In this document: positions 50,854-59,388 of the stretch, one piece after another
Numbering within the stretch: position 1 is the stretch's first letter
How the letters are laid out: each line of letters opens with the position of its first letter
Source of the DNA: Pararhizobium sp. IMCC21322
GTDB lineage: Bacteria; Pseudomonadota; Alphaproteobacteria; Rhizobiales; GCA-2746425
Assembly (NCBI RefSeq): GCF_030758295.1
Contig: NZ_CP132335.1
Location: 3,696,412-3,760,411 of the forward strand
Length of the DNA stretch: 64,000 nt
Direction: 5' to 3'
Notes under the pieces: model-generated
Told to the model about the DNA's origin: nothing
Database searches by the model: none
Seen by the model: the letters and a program-made list of their open reading frames with translations, nothing else
Translations under genes and position numbers: made by a program

Positions 50854-52413
50854 ATGACTGAACAAAATACCGCCATTCTCAACGACACTACGCAAGCAAC
50901 CCTGGACCAACCTTATGATGTGTTCATTGTTGGCGGGGGCATCAATGGCGTTGGAATAGCGCGGGATGCTGTTGGCAGAGGCTTTCGGGTCGGCCTTGCG
51001 GAAATGAACGATCTGGCATCGGGAACATCGTCCTGGTCGACCAAGCTGATCCATGGCGGATTGCGCTATCTGGAACACTATGAATTTCGGCTGGTTCGCG
51101 AGGCTCTGATGGAGCGCGAAACCTTGTGGGCCATGGCGCCTCATATCATCTGGCCACTCAGATTTGTGCTGCCGCACCATAAGGACACGCGACCAGCTTG
51201 GCTGATCCGTATTGGTCTGTTTCTGTATGACAATATTGGTGGCCGCAAAAAACTGCCCGGCACGAAAACACTCAACCTCAAGCAGGACCCGGCCGGACAA
51301 CCGCTGAAGCCACATTTCCAGAAGGCTTTTGAATATTCCGATTGTTGGGTCAATGACGCCCGGCTGGTTGTGCTGAATGCACGCGACGCGGCGGATCGGG
51401 GAGCCGATATCAACACCGGCACCAAAGTCGTCTCACTACAGCGCGCAGATGAGCTATGGCAGATAGGTCTTGAAGACAAATTGACCGGGAAATCCTGGCA
51501 AGTTTCCGCGCGCTGCGTGGTGAACGCTGCCGGACCCTGGATTGACCACGTGCTGACGGGTGCCCTTGGCTACAATGATGCCCACAATGTGCGTCTGGTG
51601 CAGGGCAGCCACATCGTTATAAAACAGAAATTTACCGACCCACGCGCCTACTTCTTTCAAAACAATGATGGCCGCATCTTCTTTGCAATTCCCTATGAGC
51701 AGGATTTCACCCTGATCGGCACGACGGACCGGGATTATGATGGTGATCCCAAATCAGTTGCCATCACAGAGGAAGAAACCGACTATCTGCTCAGCGCGGC
51801 AGCCGAATATTTCAGCGAGCCGGTGCGCCGGGATGATATTGTATGGACCTATTCCGGTGTCAGACCGCTTTACGATGATGGCGCGTCGAAGGCACAGGAA
51901 GCCACACGGGATTATGTACTGAAAAGCGAAGGCGCTGAAAACGAACCGAAGCTGATCAATATTTTTGGTGGAAAAATAACCACTTACCGGCGGTTAGCTG
52001 AATCGATGCTTGAGAAGATTGAAGACGCGATCGGAGCTAAAGGCGCATCCTGGACGAAAGGCGCGACCCTGCCCGGCGGTGATTTTGATGCACTTTCATT
52101 TGATGATGAGTTGGCAAAATTGCAAAGGGACTTTCTTTTCCTTGAGCCAACCCACGCCTGGCGGTTGTTCCGCCTTTACGGAACGCGTGCACGCGCCATC
52201 CTGGGCAGTGCAACAAAGCTCGATGATCTGGGTCAGAATTTCGGCGCCGACCTGACGGCGGCAGAGGTGCGCTACCTGATCAGTCAAGAATGGGCGCGCA
52301 ATGCTGATGATGTGTTGTGGCGGCGCACAAAACGGGGCCTGATTATTCAGGACAAAGCCGACATTGCACGGCTGAATGAGTTCATGAAACAGGAACTGTC
52401 GGGCAACACTTAA
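50854..52413 (+). CDS. glpD: FAD-dependent glycerol-3-phosphate dehydrogenase
   Basis: The 519-residue enzyme oxidises glycerol 3-phosphate to dihydroxyacetone phosphate and feeds electrons to quinone at the inner membrane. The FAD-binding VGGGINGVGIARDA lies at residues 26-39. Also seen are ASGTSSWSTKLIHGGLRYLE, GTTDRDYDGDP and the NIFGGKITTYRRLAE segment, and the C-terminal alpha-helical domain is present. The ATG at 50854 has GGAG upstream and lies downstream of the predicted transcription start. No glpF, glpK or glpR is nearby. Confidence 0.96.
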   Translation: MTEQNTAILNDTTQATLDQPYDVFIVGGGINGVGIARDAVGRGFRVGLAEMNDLASGTSSWSTKLIHGGLRYLEHYEFRLVREALMERETLWAMAPHIIWPLRFVLPHHKDTRPAWLIRIGLFLYDNIGGRKKLPGTKTLNLKQDPAGQPLKPHFQKAFEYSDCWVNDARLVVLNARDAADRGADINTGTKVVSLQRADELWQIGLEDKLTGKSWQVSARCVVNAAGPWIDHVLTGALGYNDAHNVRLVQGSHIVIKQKFTDPRAYFFQNNDGRIFFAIPYEQDFTLIGTTDRDYDGDPKSVAITEEETDYLLSAAAEYFSEPVRRDDIVWTYSGVRPLYDDGASKAQEATRDYVLKSEGAENEPKLINIFGGKITTYRRLAESMLEKIEDAIGAKGASWTKGATLPGGDFDALSFDDELAKLQRDFLFLEPTHAWRLFRLYGTRARAILGSATKLDDLGQNFGADLTAAEVRYLISQEWARNADDVLWRRTKRGLIIQDKADIARLNEFMKQELSGNT

Positions 52414-52422
52414 ACGTTGCTG

Positions 52423-52794
52423 TCAGACACGCCGCAGACCAGATATGATGGCGTGCGCGCGCCGATATCTGTGACGCCGTCGATAATTGCAAGTTGCAAA
52501 GCGTGCCATAAATGGGGTCCGCCAGCCCGCATCATTGATCACTGTATCACGCCATTCTGTGCGCCCATCCCGTGGCTGAACTGATAAATTGTGGTCCCAC
52601 AGTTGGATCCCAGGCGCATGCTCCCGTCATTGAAGGACACGCCCTGCCTGATCCAGAAGCTCAATATGCATGGTGTGCCCCTGACCGTGAACAGCTTCCA
52701 GAAAGTTACATCAACCACACAAGGGGATCGCGTCTTGAAGAATCTCAATAGTCCGACAGCCATCGTGACTTGCCTTTTTGAGTTGCTGCGACAT
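52423..52794 (-). pseudogene. Decayed gene (SRPBCC/cyclase-like C-terminus) with two in-frame stops
   Basis: One minus-strand frame reads as protein across about 370 bases but has TGA at 52711-52713 and 52627-52629. Recognisable pieces are HGQGHTMHIELLDQAGRVLQ, then EHAPGIQLWDHNLSVQPRDG and TEWRDTVINDAGWRTPFMAR, ending YRRRHRYRRAHAIISG before TGA at 52423. The DAGW-TPF-FA-YRHR-like ending recalls SRPBCC/polyketide-cyclase-type proteins, but that is a weak assignment. There is no frameshift, only nonsense changes, so decay may be recent. It lies tail-to-tail with glpD and fills most of the 508-base gap at 52414-52921. Confidence 0.6.
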
Positions 52795-52921
52795 CGTTTG
52801 GCAGGTTTATTCCTGTGCAAGGCCGACGCTTGACACGCAGGCGTGATGATTCCGTATAAGCAAGAAATGCTCTCTTCATCTCAGAATTGAAAACTGTCAG
52901 AAATCAGGTTGCTACACTCTT

Positions 52922-53464
52922 ATGCTCAAAGCCCCGGCAAAAACTTTTGATCTGGAAACAGAGCGCACAATAATGCGGCCACATACATTGTCAGATTTCG
53001 ACGATTGCGCAGCCATGTGGGCCGATCCGGCAGTAACGCTTCATATTACCGGGCAGCCAAGCACCCGACAGGAATCATGGGCCAGACATTTACGCAACAT
53101 CGGCCATTGGTCGGCATTGGGGTTCGGCTATTGGGTGGTTCGCGAAAAATCCACCGGATTATTTTGGGGAGAAGTTGGATTTGGAGACTTCCAGCGCACA
53201 ATTGAACCGCCCCTGGATGCGGTGCCGGAAATGGGATGGGTTCTTTGCACCGCCGCCCATGGCCAAGGTGTGGCAAGCGAAACCGCGACGGCGGCCTGTG
53301 CGTGGGGCGACCAGTATTTTTCAGGGGACAAAACAATATGCATTATCGCGCCGGAGCATGCAGGGTCTGTTGCTGTTGCCATAAAACAGGGCTTTGAGCA
53401 CAAGCACATAACCTCTTACAGGGCAGAGCCAACGCTCATAATGGAACGCCAAAAGCCAGCATGA
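52922..53464 (+). CDS. GNAT-family N-acetyltransferase (RimJ/RimL type)
   Basis: The 180-residue protein begins FDLETERTIMRPHTLSDFDD, the usual RimJ-type opening with LxLR. GFGYWVVREKSTGLFWGEVG, VPEMGWVLCTAAHGQGVASE (the acetyl-CoA loop, here HGQGVASE for R/QxxGxG/A) and a late Asn/Ala helix AGSVAVAIKQGFE follow. It should acetylate an amine or protein N-terminus; the substrate is unknown. It is convergent with NAD kinase, 13 bases apart. Confidence 0.88.
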   Translation: MLKAPAKTFDLETERTIMRPHTLSDFDDCAAMWADPAVTLHITGQPSTRQESWARHLRNIGHWSALGFGYWVVREKSTGLFWGEVGFGDFQRTIEPPLDAVPEMGWVLCTAAHGQGVASETATAACAWGDQYFSGDKTICIIAPEHAGSVAVAIKQGFEHKHITSYRAEPTLIMERQKPA

Positions 53465-53477
53465 CCTGCAAGCAAAT

Positions 53478-54236
53478 TTAATACTGGAATTGCTCGGCCA
53501 AAATTCGCTCGTCCCAGGAATGATCCGGGTCGAACAAAATACCGCATCGGCTGGTATTGTCTTCCCAAGCCACAACACGCTTTACCGATTTGAATTCAGT
53601 ATGGTCGGCCACCGCATTCACCGGACGCCGGGCCGGGTCCAGCACATCAATGGTCAGCTTCGCCCGATTCGGCAACAACGCACCACGCCACCTGCGCGGC
53701 CTGAACGGGCTTATCGGCGTCAAGGCAAGCAACGGCGCGTTGATAGGCAGAATGGGGCCATGAGCAGATAGATTATAGGCTGTACTGCCCTGCGGCGTTG
53801 CCAGCAATATTCCATCACAGATAAGCTCAGGCAGTCGAATGCGTTCATCAACCGAGATCTGCAACTTCGCCGCCTGATAGGATTGGCGCAGCAGCGAGAC
53901 TTCATTCAACGCATAGGCACGCTCTACCTCGCCCCCTGGAAGCGTAACCTCCATCACAAGCGGATTGATGAAAGTCGACACGGCTTTTTCAATGCGTTCG
54001 TCCAGCTTTTCAGCGGCAAACTCATTCATCAAAAAGCCAATGCTGCCCCTGTTGAGGCCATACAGCATTTTTCCTGAATTCATGTAGGTGTGAAGTGCCT
54101 TGAGCATGCTGCCATCACCGCCCAGCACAACAATAACATCAGCCTCTTCCGGCGGGACAGATTTGTAGTGTTTCTGCAGTTCGGTCAGCGCCTCTTGCGC
54201 CCCGTCTGCATCGCTCGCTTCAAAGGCGAATTTCAT
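53478..54236 (-). CDS. nadK: NAD kinase
   Basis: The 252-residue enzyme phosphorylates NAD to NADP. The catalytic GGDG is at residues 39-42, and NRGSIGFLMNEF and DGILLATPQGSTAYNLSAHG form the NAD and phosphate sites. ATG 54236 gives the size usual for rhizobial NAD kinases; a GTG seven codons upstream has no better ribosome binding site. A 35-residue membrane peptide gene lies upstream on the same strand. Confidence 0.95.
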   Translation of the reverse strand: MKFAFEASDADGAQEALTELQKHYKSVPPEEADVIVVLGGDGSMLKALHTYMNSGKMLYGLNRGSIGFLMNEFAAEKLDERIEKAVSTFINPLVMEVTLPGGEVERAYALNEVSLLRQSYQAAKLQISVDERIRLPELICDGILLATPQGSTAYNLSAHGPILPINAPLLALTPISPFRPRRWRGALLPNRAKLTIDVLDPARRPVNAVADHTEFKSVKRVVAWEDNTSRCGILFDPDHSWDERILAEQFQY

Positions 54237-54696
54237 GCCGCGTCCCAACTCACTCACTTACAGGATCGCGGCATGACACAAAGTGCAGCGCTATTTGTCA
54301 ATTAGAGTCTTGCGAAGATCGCCTAGAGCAAAATGCTCGTCAATGCCATCACAGTCCATAGCGCAACCGCACAGCCAAATCCAAGGGCGTAGCGGCGGTC
54401 AAAGCAGGTGTCAGATTCAAGACAATTCATGGGTTAAACCTCCATTTGTTATGTCTACGACCTTACAGAGTGTTCGGATCAAGAGAAAATCAAATGGATG
54501 TGAGCGGCTGGTTACCTCATCACAGAATGACCAATTCAAAGCCAGGCGTTGAAATATTGAACCAGGCCAACACGGAAAAACATACGGAATCCGTTAACGC
54601 TCGCTTAGCCAACTCCCTCATCTTCCAGGAACGAAATTACGATGAGCACATTTACCGGTTGTATGAAATGTTTCATCAACCGACAAAGGGAATACC
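54237..54696. other. Gap between nadK and the repetitive secreted protein
   Basis: This 460-base stretch contains the 35-residue minus-strand ORF at 54323-54430. The remainder has open plus-strand frames without a ribosome binding site or protein-like composition, which I regard as chance. Confidence 0.5.
54323..54430 (-). CDS. Small single-span membrane peptide (35 aa)
   Basis: The ORF reads MNCLESDTCFDRRYALGFGC then AVALWTVMALTSILL and ends in TAG. A perfect GGAGG lies eight bases before the ATG. Residues 15-35 form one hydrophobic helix reaching the C-terminus, preceded by Arg-Arg, which favours an N-in orientation. There are three Cys residues. It resembles no protein I know. Length, ribosome binding site and hydrophobic helix together make it credible. 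Confidence 0.5.
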   Translation of the reverse strand: MNCLESDTCFDRRYALGFGCAVALWTVMALTSILL

Positions 54697-55317
54697 ATGA
54701 CCATTCAGAAACGTAATCACAGCATTCCTCTCCTCGCACCCTTCGCTGCAGCGATGCTTTTTGCAAGTGTCAGCAGCGGTGCCATGGCGCAATCTTTAGA
54801 CGCAGACGTTTCAACCGATGACGGCGTCAGCGCCTCTGTAAGCGCCGGTGGCACAGGCGCCGACGCCTCAGCAAGCACCGGTGGCAGCAATGGCGGCACG
54901 AATGCTTCAGCCAACGTCAGCACTGGAGGTACCAATGCCGACGTGAATGCCGCAACCGGTGCGGACGGCACGAATGCAAATGTCAACATTGGCGCTGCAG
55001 GTGCAACTGGTGACGTAAATGTTGGAACAGGCGCAGATGGCACAAATGCCAACGTCTCAGTCGGCGTGGGCAACGCCACTGGCGACGTCAATGCAAGCAC
55101 TGGTGGCGGATCTATAGAGGCAAATGTCTCTGTCCAACAGGCTAATGAAATCGGTTCATTATCGAATTTGAACAGCCAGCAGATCAGTGCGACCCTCACA
55201 AGGCTCGGCTCGTCGGAAACCGCTATTCTGCGCCAGAAATGCGACTCCATACTCGCCGCTCCATCCAGCTATTCTGCAGAAGCGGTGCAGGTCTGCAAAG
55301 TGATTATTGCCCTCTAA
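54697..55317 (+). CDS. Secreted Gly/Ala/Asn/Thr-rich repeat protein
   Basis: The 206-residue protein has a signal peptide (MTIQKRNHSIPLLAPFAAAM to AMAQ, cleavage near residue 32) and AGGG eight bases before the ATG. Residues about 33-140 are imperfect repeats such as GADGTNANVNIG, GATGDVNVGTG and GADGTNANVSVG. The repeats alternate small and Val/Asn residues as in beta-solenoid or curtain-like strands. A compact C-terminal part of about 65 residues has two Cys (QKCDSIL and AVQVCKVI), possibly a disulfide. Function unknown; surface or matrix protein is a guess. Confidence 0.8.
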   Translation: MTIQKRNHSIPLLAPFAAAMLFASVSSGAMAQSLDADVSTDDGVSASVSAGGTGADASASTGGSNGGTNASANVSTGGTNADVNAATGADGTNANVNIGAAGATGDVNVGTGADGTNANVSVGVGNATGDVNASTGGGSIEANVSVQQANEIGSLSNLNSQQISATLTRLGSSETAILRQKCDSILAAPSSYSAEAVQVCKVIIAL

Positions 55318-55346
55318 ATTCCGGTACAAACCAAACACCCTATCGC

Positions 55347-55379
55347 TTGGGCGGCGCGGCAAACAGCTACGCCGCCCAA
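55347..55379 (+). terminator. Hairpin after the repetitive secreted protein
   Basis: A perfect 10-bp stem TTGGGCGGCG/CGCCGCCCAA with a 13-base loop lies 29 bases after the stop. There is no T-run, so it may stabilise the mRNA or act with Rho. Confidence 0.4.
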
Positions 55380-55447
55380 AGCTGTAATCGACACAGCAAC
55401 GGCGACTCTCTCAAGCGACGCGTGCAACAAATTTGCATTTAGGAAAA

Positions 55448-55523
55448 TGGTGCCGGCACCAGGATTCGAACCCGGGACCTACTGATTACAAATCAGTTGC
55501 TCTACCAGCTGAGCTATACCGGC
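55448..55523 (-). tRNA. tRNA-Thr (anticodon TGT)
   Basis: The 76-base minus-strand tRNA begins GCCGGTATAGCTCAGCTGG. The anticodon stem ACTGA/TCAGT encloses loop TTTGTAA, anticodon TGT. The T-arm is CCGGGTTCGAATCC-like and the acceptor ends TGCCGGCA with CCA encoded. It is isolated from other RNA genes. Confidence 0.97.
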
Positions 55524-55650
55524 GACACAGGCGATCAACGCCTTTAGGGAGTCACTCTGCTAGTAGAGTAACTTCGCTAACGAAGCGCTTCCTAAGGGAA
55601 AATGCTGGCTCTGTCCAGCGCACTTTTCAGCTTTCTCACACCATGATTTT

Positions 55651-56253
55651 TCAGCTGTCCGGGCGTGTCAGCTGAAACACCGCATCCACCACCGCATAAT
55701 CCCTGTAACCAAGTCGGGCAATGGGCTTCAAAAGGGCGGTATCCAGCAGGCCGTCGACCAGGCAGGAATCATCAATATGGATGCCGACAACCTGCCCGAT
55801 TACCATGGTGTAGCTGGCCTCCTGCCCGCTCCGGTCCACCAGCGGTTTGACTTCCAGGGTCTCACATTCCATCACAACCGCGGCTTCCTTGATCCTTGGC
55901 GCATCAATCAGATCGCATGGCACTGGCGTCAACCCGGCACGCTCAAACTCGCTGACACCATGTTCAAGCGGTGCTGAGGAGGCGTTCATGGCGTCTTTCA
56001 GAGCATAGGTGGCCAGATTGCAGGCAAATACGCCCGTTTCCTGCGCATTGCTGGCGCTGTCCTTCATGCCATCAGAGGAAAACATGACGATTGGCGGCCT
56101 GTCACACAGCGCATTGAAAAAACTGTAAGGCGCCAGATTGTGGCGGCCTTTGGCATCCTGCGTGGAAATCCAGCCAATGGGACGTGGTGTCACAATCGCC
56201 TTGAAGGGATCATGAGGCAGTCCGTGATTCTTCTTGATCGCGTCGTAGAACAA
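55651..56253 (-). CDS. Flavin reductase-like FMN-binding protein
   Basis: The 200-residue protein opens GLPHDPFKAIVTPRPIGWIS, the typical start of the flavin reductase/DIM6-NTAB family. NLAPYSFFNALCDRPPIVMF (FMN phosphate and ring contacts) and GVFACNLAT follow. The start is TTG 56253 (MFYDAIKKNHG) with GGAG about nine bases before; no in-frame ATG exists earlier in the conserved part. It is 31 bases after the nitroreductase, so the pair is probably an operon of FMN enzymes. Confidence 0.87.
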   Translation of the reverse strand: MFYDAIKKNHGLPHDPFKAIVTPRPIGWISTQDAKGRHNLAPYSFFNALCDRPPIVMFSSDGMKDSASNAQETGVFACNLATYALKDAMNASSAPLEHGVSEFERAGLTPVPCDLIDAPRIKEAAVVMECETLEVKPLVDRSGQEASYTMVIGQVVGIHIDDSCLVDGLLDTALLKPIARLGYRDYAVVDAVFQLTRPDS

Positions 56254-56284
56254 TATCTGGGCTCCAGGTTCAAGTGTATTCAGG

Positions 56285-56863
56285 TCAAGTCGACCAATGG
56301 GTTGTGATGTCTGACACGTCCGGACGTGCGCGTTCTACCGGGCCTTCTTGCGGTGTGCCTATGTGAAAAAAGCCCGCAATGCGCTCTGTTCCTGTCAGCC
56401 CGAGCTTTGCGCAAACCTTTGGATCATAGGCCATCCAGGCTGACAGCCATTGTGCGGAAAAACCGAGCGCATTGCTGGCATGAAGCAGGTTCATGCCCAC
56501 CGCACCTGCCGCAAGCTCCTGCTCCCAAAGCGGGATTTTGGGATGCTCAACTGCCGTTGAGACCAGAACCACGATCAGCGGCGCCTTCGTAAACGTCGTG
56601 GCGGTCTTGTCGATTTCGGCTTCGGTCAGGGTGCGTCCCTCGTCCTGCGCAATGGCTTTTTGGCGCGCAACGCAAAAATCGCTCAAGGCCTGGCGCTCGG
56701 TTCCAGTAACAAGAATAAACCGCCAAGGCGCCAACTTACCATGGTCCGGTGTGCGTGACGCCAGTGTTAAAATGTCATTGCATTGCTGTTGGTCGGGGCC
56801 AGGCCCACTCAAATGCGCAGAGGGAATCGTGCGCCGAGATGACAGATACGTCTTCAAATCCAT
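56285..56863 (-). CDS. Nitroreductase-family protein (YdjA-like)
   Basis: The 192-residue protein has the FMN-binding RRTIPSAHLSGPGP start, SRTPDHGKLAPWRFILV, and AAGAVGMNLLHASNALGFSAQWLSA, the layout of the short YdjA/RutE-like nitroreductases. HIGTPQEGPVERARPD is the usual C-terminal motif. These dimeric enzymes reduce nitro groups or quinones with NAD(P)H; the physiological substrate is unknown. It is upstream of the flavin reductase. Confidence 0.9.
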   Translation of the reverse strand: MDLKTYLSSRRTIPSAHLSGPGPDQQQCNDILTLASRTPDHGKLAPWRFILVTGTERQALSDFCVARQKAIAQDEGRTLTEAEIDKTATTFTKAPLIVVLVSTAVEHPKIPLWEQELAAGAVGMNLLHASNALGFSAQWLSAWMAYDPKVCAKLGLTGTERIAGFFHIGTPQEGPVERARPDVSDITTHWST

Positions 56864-57115
56864 ACAAACTCCTGAAAAGACCGCTCAACTTGACTGATGA
56901 AGCACAGCTTAAAACCCGTTGCGGTGCAGAAATCAATATAAGCAGGCTGACAGGAAACCAGACGCACTTTCAAAATGCGGCTGAACACTGTATTCACAGA
57001 TGAGCGGAAAAGGGCTGAACAGGTCATCAAAAGGCCAATGTGTAAAGCCATTTAGGGTTCGGACCGTCCATTGATCTGGATCGGCGAGATAACAGTATAA
57101 ATTTGCAAGGGTTTC

Positions 57116-58120
57116 ATGAAAACGCTGCCATACGTGAAATTGGTTACACTTTGTCGCATTGTGCTGGCCGCTCTCTTTATGAGCGCCACAGCCTCTGCCG
57201 CATTAGCTCAAAATGCCCCGCTTCCAAGGGCAAAACCGGGATCCGGGGCCGCTGATATCAGTCCGGGGCAAAGTCTGCTGAATGTCTTACCCCAGATTCT
57301 GGGCGCGCCGGACATGAGCAACATTCCCGAAATGCCGCCGGTGGATCTGGATGCAGGACCAGCTCAGGCCAGACTGGTTGCCAAGCTGGTGGAAGATGGC
57401 GAGCCGATTCCCTTTGGCGTGACCTGGCGCATTTACGATCAGGTGCCTGATACAGCCGGAGCCTATCCGCTGGTGGCCAGCGGAAAAGGCGGCGATTGGG
57501 CGCAAACCCTGCAACCTGGCAATTATCTGGTCCATGCGGCCTATGGCAAGGCGTCCTCAACCGCCATGCTGCGCCTTGACGGACAATCCGTCACAGAAAC
57601 CGTTATTCTGAGTGCCGGTGGGCTACGTCTGCAGGCGCAGTTAACCGGAGATGTCAACATTCCAGCCGACAAGGTGCGCTTTCGCATAACCGAGCGCGAT
57701 TCTGAAACCACAGATGAAAGACTCATAGTGGAAAACGCTCGTTCCGGCTTGATCCTGCCTCTGAACGCCGGAACATTTCGGGTCGAAAGCCTGTACGGAA
57801 ATGCCAATGCCAATGTCAGTGCAGACATCACAGTTGAAGAAGGCAAATTAACGGATGCAACCCTTTATCACCGCGCGGCAGAAGTGACACTGAAACTTGT
57901 CAATGATTCCGGAGGCGAAGCAATTGCAAACACCAGCTGGACGCTGCTCTACCCCAATGGCGAAGTGATTGCCGAGACCGTCGGAGCCTTTCCGGAATAT
58001 GTTCTGGAAGAAGGCGATTATGCAGTCGTTGCCACTCATGAGGGCACACCTTACAACCGCAACTTTTCAGTTGAGGCTGGTCGCCACCGTGATGTGGAGG
58101 TTCTGATATCAGCCGAGTGA
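57116..58120 (+). CDS. Exported beta-sandwich repeat protein, function unknown
   Basis: The 334-residue protein has a signal peptide (cleavage after ASAALAQ near residue 32) and AGGG before the ATG. The mature part has three similar domains of about 80 residues, each with a hydrophobic strand pattern and a [GN]-[ND]-Y or G-T-F-R-V turn (for example LQPGNYLVHAAYGKASS, LNAGTFRVESLYGNANA and LEEGDYAVVATHEGTPY). This recalls carboxypeptidase-regulatory/transthyretin-like folds. It heads a three-gene set with a small Cys-rich protein and the copper chaperone, so it may act in envelope copper handling; this is inference. Confidence 0.75.
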   Translation: MKTLPYVKLVTLCRIVLAALFMSATASAALAQNAPLPRAKPGSGAADISPGQSLLNVLPQILGAPDMSNIPEMPPVDLDAGPAQARLVAKLVEDGEPIPFGVTWRIYDQVPDTAGAYPLVASGKGGDWAQTLQPGNYLVHAAYGKASSTAMLRLDGQSVTETVILSAGGLRLQAQLTGDVNIPADKVRFRITERDSETTDERLIVENARSGLILPLNAGTFRVESLYGNANANVSADITVEEGKLTDATLYHRAAEVTLKLVNDSGGEAIANTSWTLLYPNGEVIAETVGAFPEYVLEEGDYAVVATHEGTPYNRNFSVEAGRHRDVEVLISAE

Positions 58121-58182
58121 ATGCTCGGCTAACTCAGATACAGGTTACAGCAAAAGTGCATTGGCTTGGAAACATAAAATTG

Positions 58183-58527
58183 ATGTGGATTCGCATCGCC
58201 TGTGTATGTGCCATCATGTTTGCAGCTTTTGCACATCAGCCTGTTGCAGCGGGTGAAGGCAACACGAAGGTTTCCGAATACGCCCTGCCGGATGGCACCA
58301 TTCTCAGCCTTTGCATCTATATACCAGCGGGCGAAAACGGCACTGCCGGTCCGTCCTGTGAATTCTGCCGTATTGCCGATGCGGCAATCGCCGCCCCACC
58401 CTGCGGAATGTCGCTCGCAGTCGCGCGAACAATCGAAAACCAAAGGCTGAAAGTTGCGGCAACAAATCTGCCGCGCGCCATTTTCCAGCCCGCCACCCCC
58501 CTTCGCGGTCCTCCAACAGTTTCTTGA
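58183..58527 (+). CDS. Small exported Cys-rich protein, DUF2946-like
   Basis: Starting at ATG 58183 the 114-residue protein has a signal peptide (MWIRIACVCAIMFAAFAHQP, cleavage near residue 23). The alternative GTG at 58117 adds 22 residues and overlaps the preceding stop, which would suit coupled translation but spoils the signal peptide. The mature chain has Cys residues in LSLCIYIP, SCEFCRIADAAIAAPPCG, like the small periplasmic DUF2946 proteins often found beside copper genes. The PCu(A)C chaperone follows. Confidence 0.6.
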   Translation: MWIRIACVCAIMFAAFAHQPVAAGEGNTKVSEYALPDGTILSLCIYIPAGENGTAGPSCEFCRIADAAIAAPPCGMSLAVARTIENQRLKVAATNLPRAIFQPATPLRGPPTVS

Positions 58528-58602
58528 ATTTTCAAGAGCTGAAAAGCTTTTCAGAACAACAAGCTGACTGCTTTCTTAAATTCTACATCTTTGGAGATTA
58601 TC

Positions 58603-59148
58603 GTGTCTTTTATCAAAATTGCTGCGTTTGCCTTGGTGGCAACGCTTACACAAAGCCTGCCCTCCACCGCCCACAGCTTCACTATCGGTGAGCTCGTTAT
58701 TGATCACCCATATGCCCGCGCCACGCCGCCAAACGCCAAGGTGGCCGGAGGTTATCTGACCATCACCAATAATGGTGATGAAGCGGACCGGATTTTTGGT
58801 GCCAGCACCGATTTTGCCGAACGCGTGGAAATCCACAAAATGGCAATCGAAAATGACGTCATGAAGATGAGCCCTGTTCCTGAAGGCGTGGAAATTCCAG
58901 CCCGTGGGTCCGTCCAGTTGATGCCTGGTTCATTCCACCTCATGTTCATGTCAATTTCTACACAGCTCAACGAAGGTGACGTGCAGAAGGTCACATTGGA
59001 ATTTGAAAAAGCGGGCAAGGTGGAAGTTGAGCTGAGCGTGGAAGGCTTCAAACGCCGCAGATCGGAAGACATGCATAAAAAGAAAGGCATGTCCGACGAG
59101 AAAGCCATGAATGGCGACATGAAAATGGACCACAAGGCCGCTGAATAG
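58603..59148 (+). CDS. Periplasmic copper chaperone PCu(A)C with Met/His-rich tail
   Basis: Starting at GTG 58603, six bases after GGAG, the 181-residue protein has a signal peptide ending STAHS near residue 25 and the DUF461 beta barrel. The Cu(I) motif H-x-M ... M ... H-x-M is visible at H78, M80, M89, H112 and M114. After residue 140 a tail with MHKKKGMSDEKAMNGDMKMDHK could bind further copper. Such proteins deliver copper to cytochrome oxidase CuA with Sco proteins; no cox or sco gene is in the window. Confidence 0.9.
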   Translation: MSFIKIAAFALVATLTQSLPSTAHSFTIGELVIDHPYARATPPNAKVAGGYLTITNNGDEADRIFGASTDFAERVEIHKMAIENDVMKMSPVPEGVEIPARGSVQLMPGSFHLMFMSISTQLNEGDVQKVTLEFEKAGKVEVELSVEGFKRRRSEDMHKKKGMSDEKAMNGDMKMDHKAAE

Positions 59149-59388
59149 CGTTCTGACATGAAAAAACCGGCGCATATCGCACTTGGCTTGCATTGGGTTC
59201 ATGTGGCCGGTCCATGGTCAGGTGAGGGCCCCGTCGCCCGGAGATCCGATAATGAAACAATTAGGCCGTGGGGCTAGGAATTTCCGCCACTTCCACGGCC
59301 AAAAATACGTCAATGCCGCTGCACTGCTCCACAGTGTTGTAGAGCTCCCCATAAGCTCACGAAGCTTCAAGAGTTACAAAAACACGCT
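59149..59388. other. Convergent gap after the copper chaperone
   Basis: No gene is convincing here. An 8-bp inverted repeat GGCCGTGG (59264-59271)/CCACGGCC (59293-59300) with a 21-base loop could end transcription from either side. A 39-codon plus-strand frame at 59158 lacks a ribosome binding site. Confidence 0.4.

Noticed and set aside
52591-52833. 80-codon plus-strand ORF and 93-codon minus-strand ORF in the glpD-GNAT gap
   Set aside because: Neither has protein-like composition; the third minus-strand frame, interrupted by stops, carries the recognisable residues.
54446-54700. 84-codon plus-strand ORF before the repetitive secreted protein
   Set aside because: No ribosome binding site, overlap with the next start, and no recognisable pattern.
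59158-59277. 39-codon ORF after the copper chaperone
   Set aside because: No ribosome binding site and no hydrophobic or conserved pattern.
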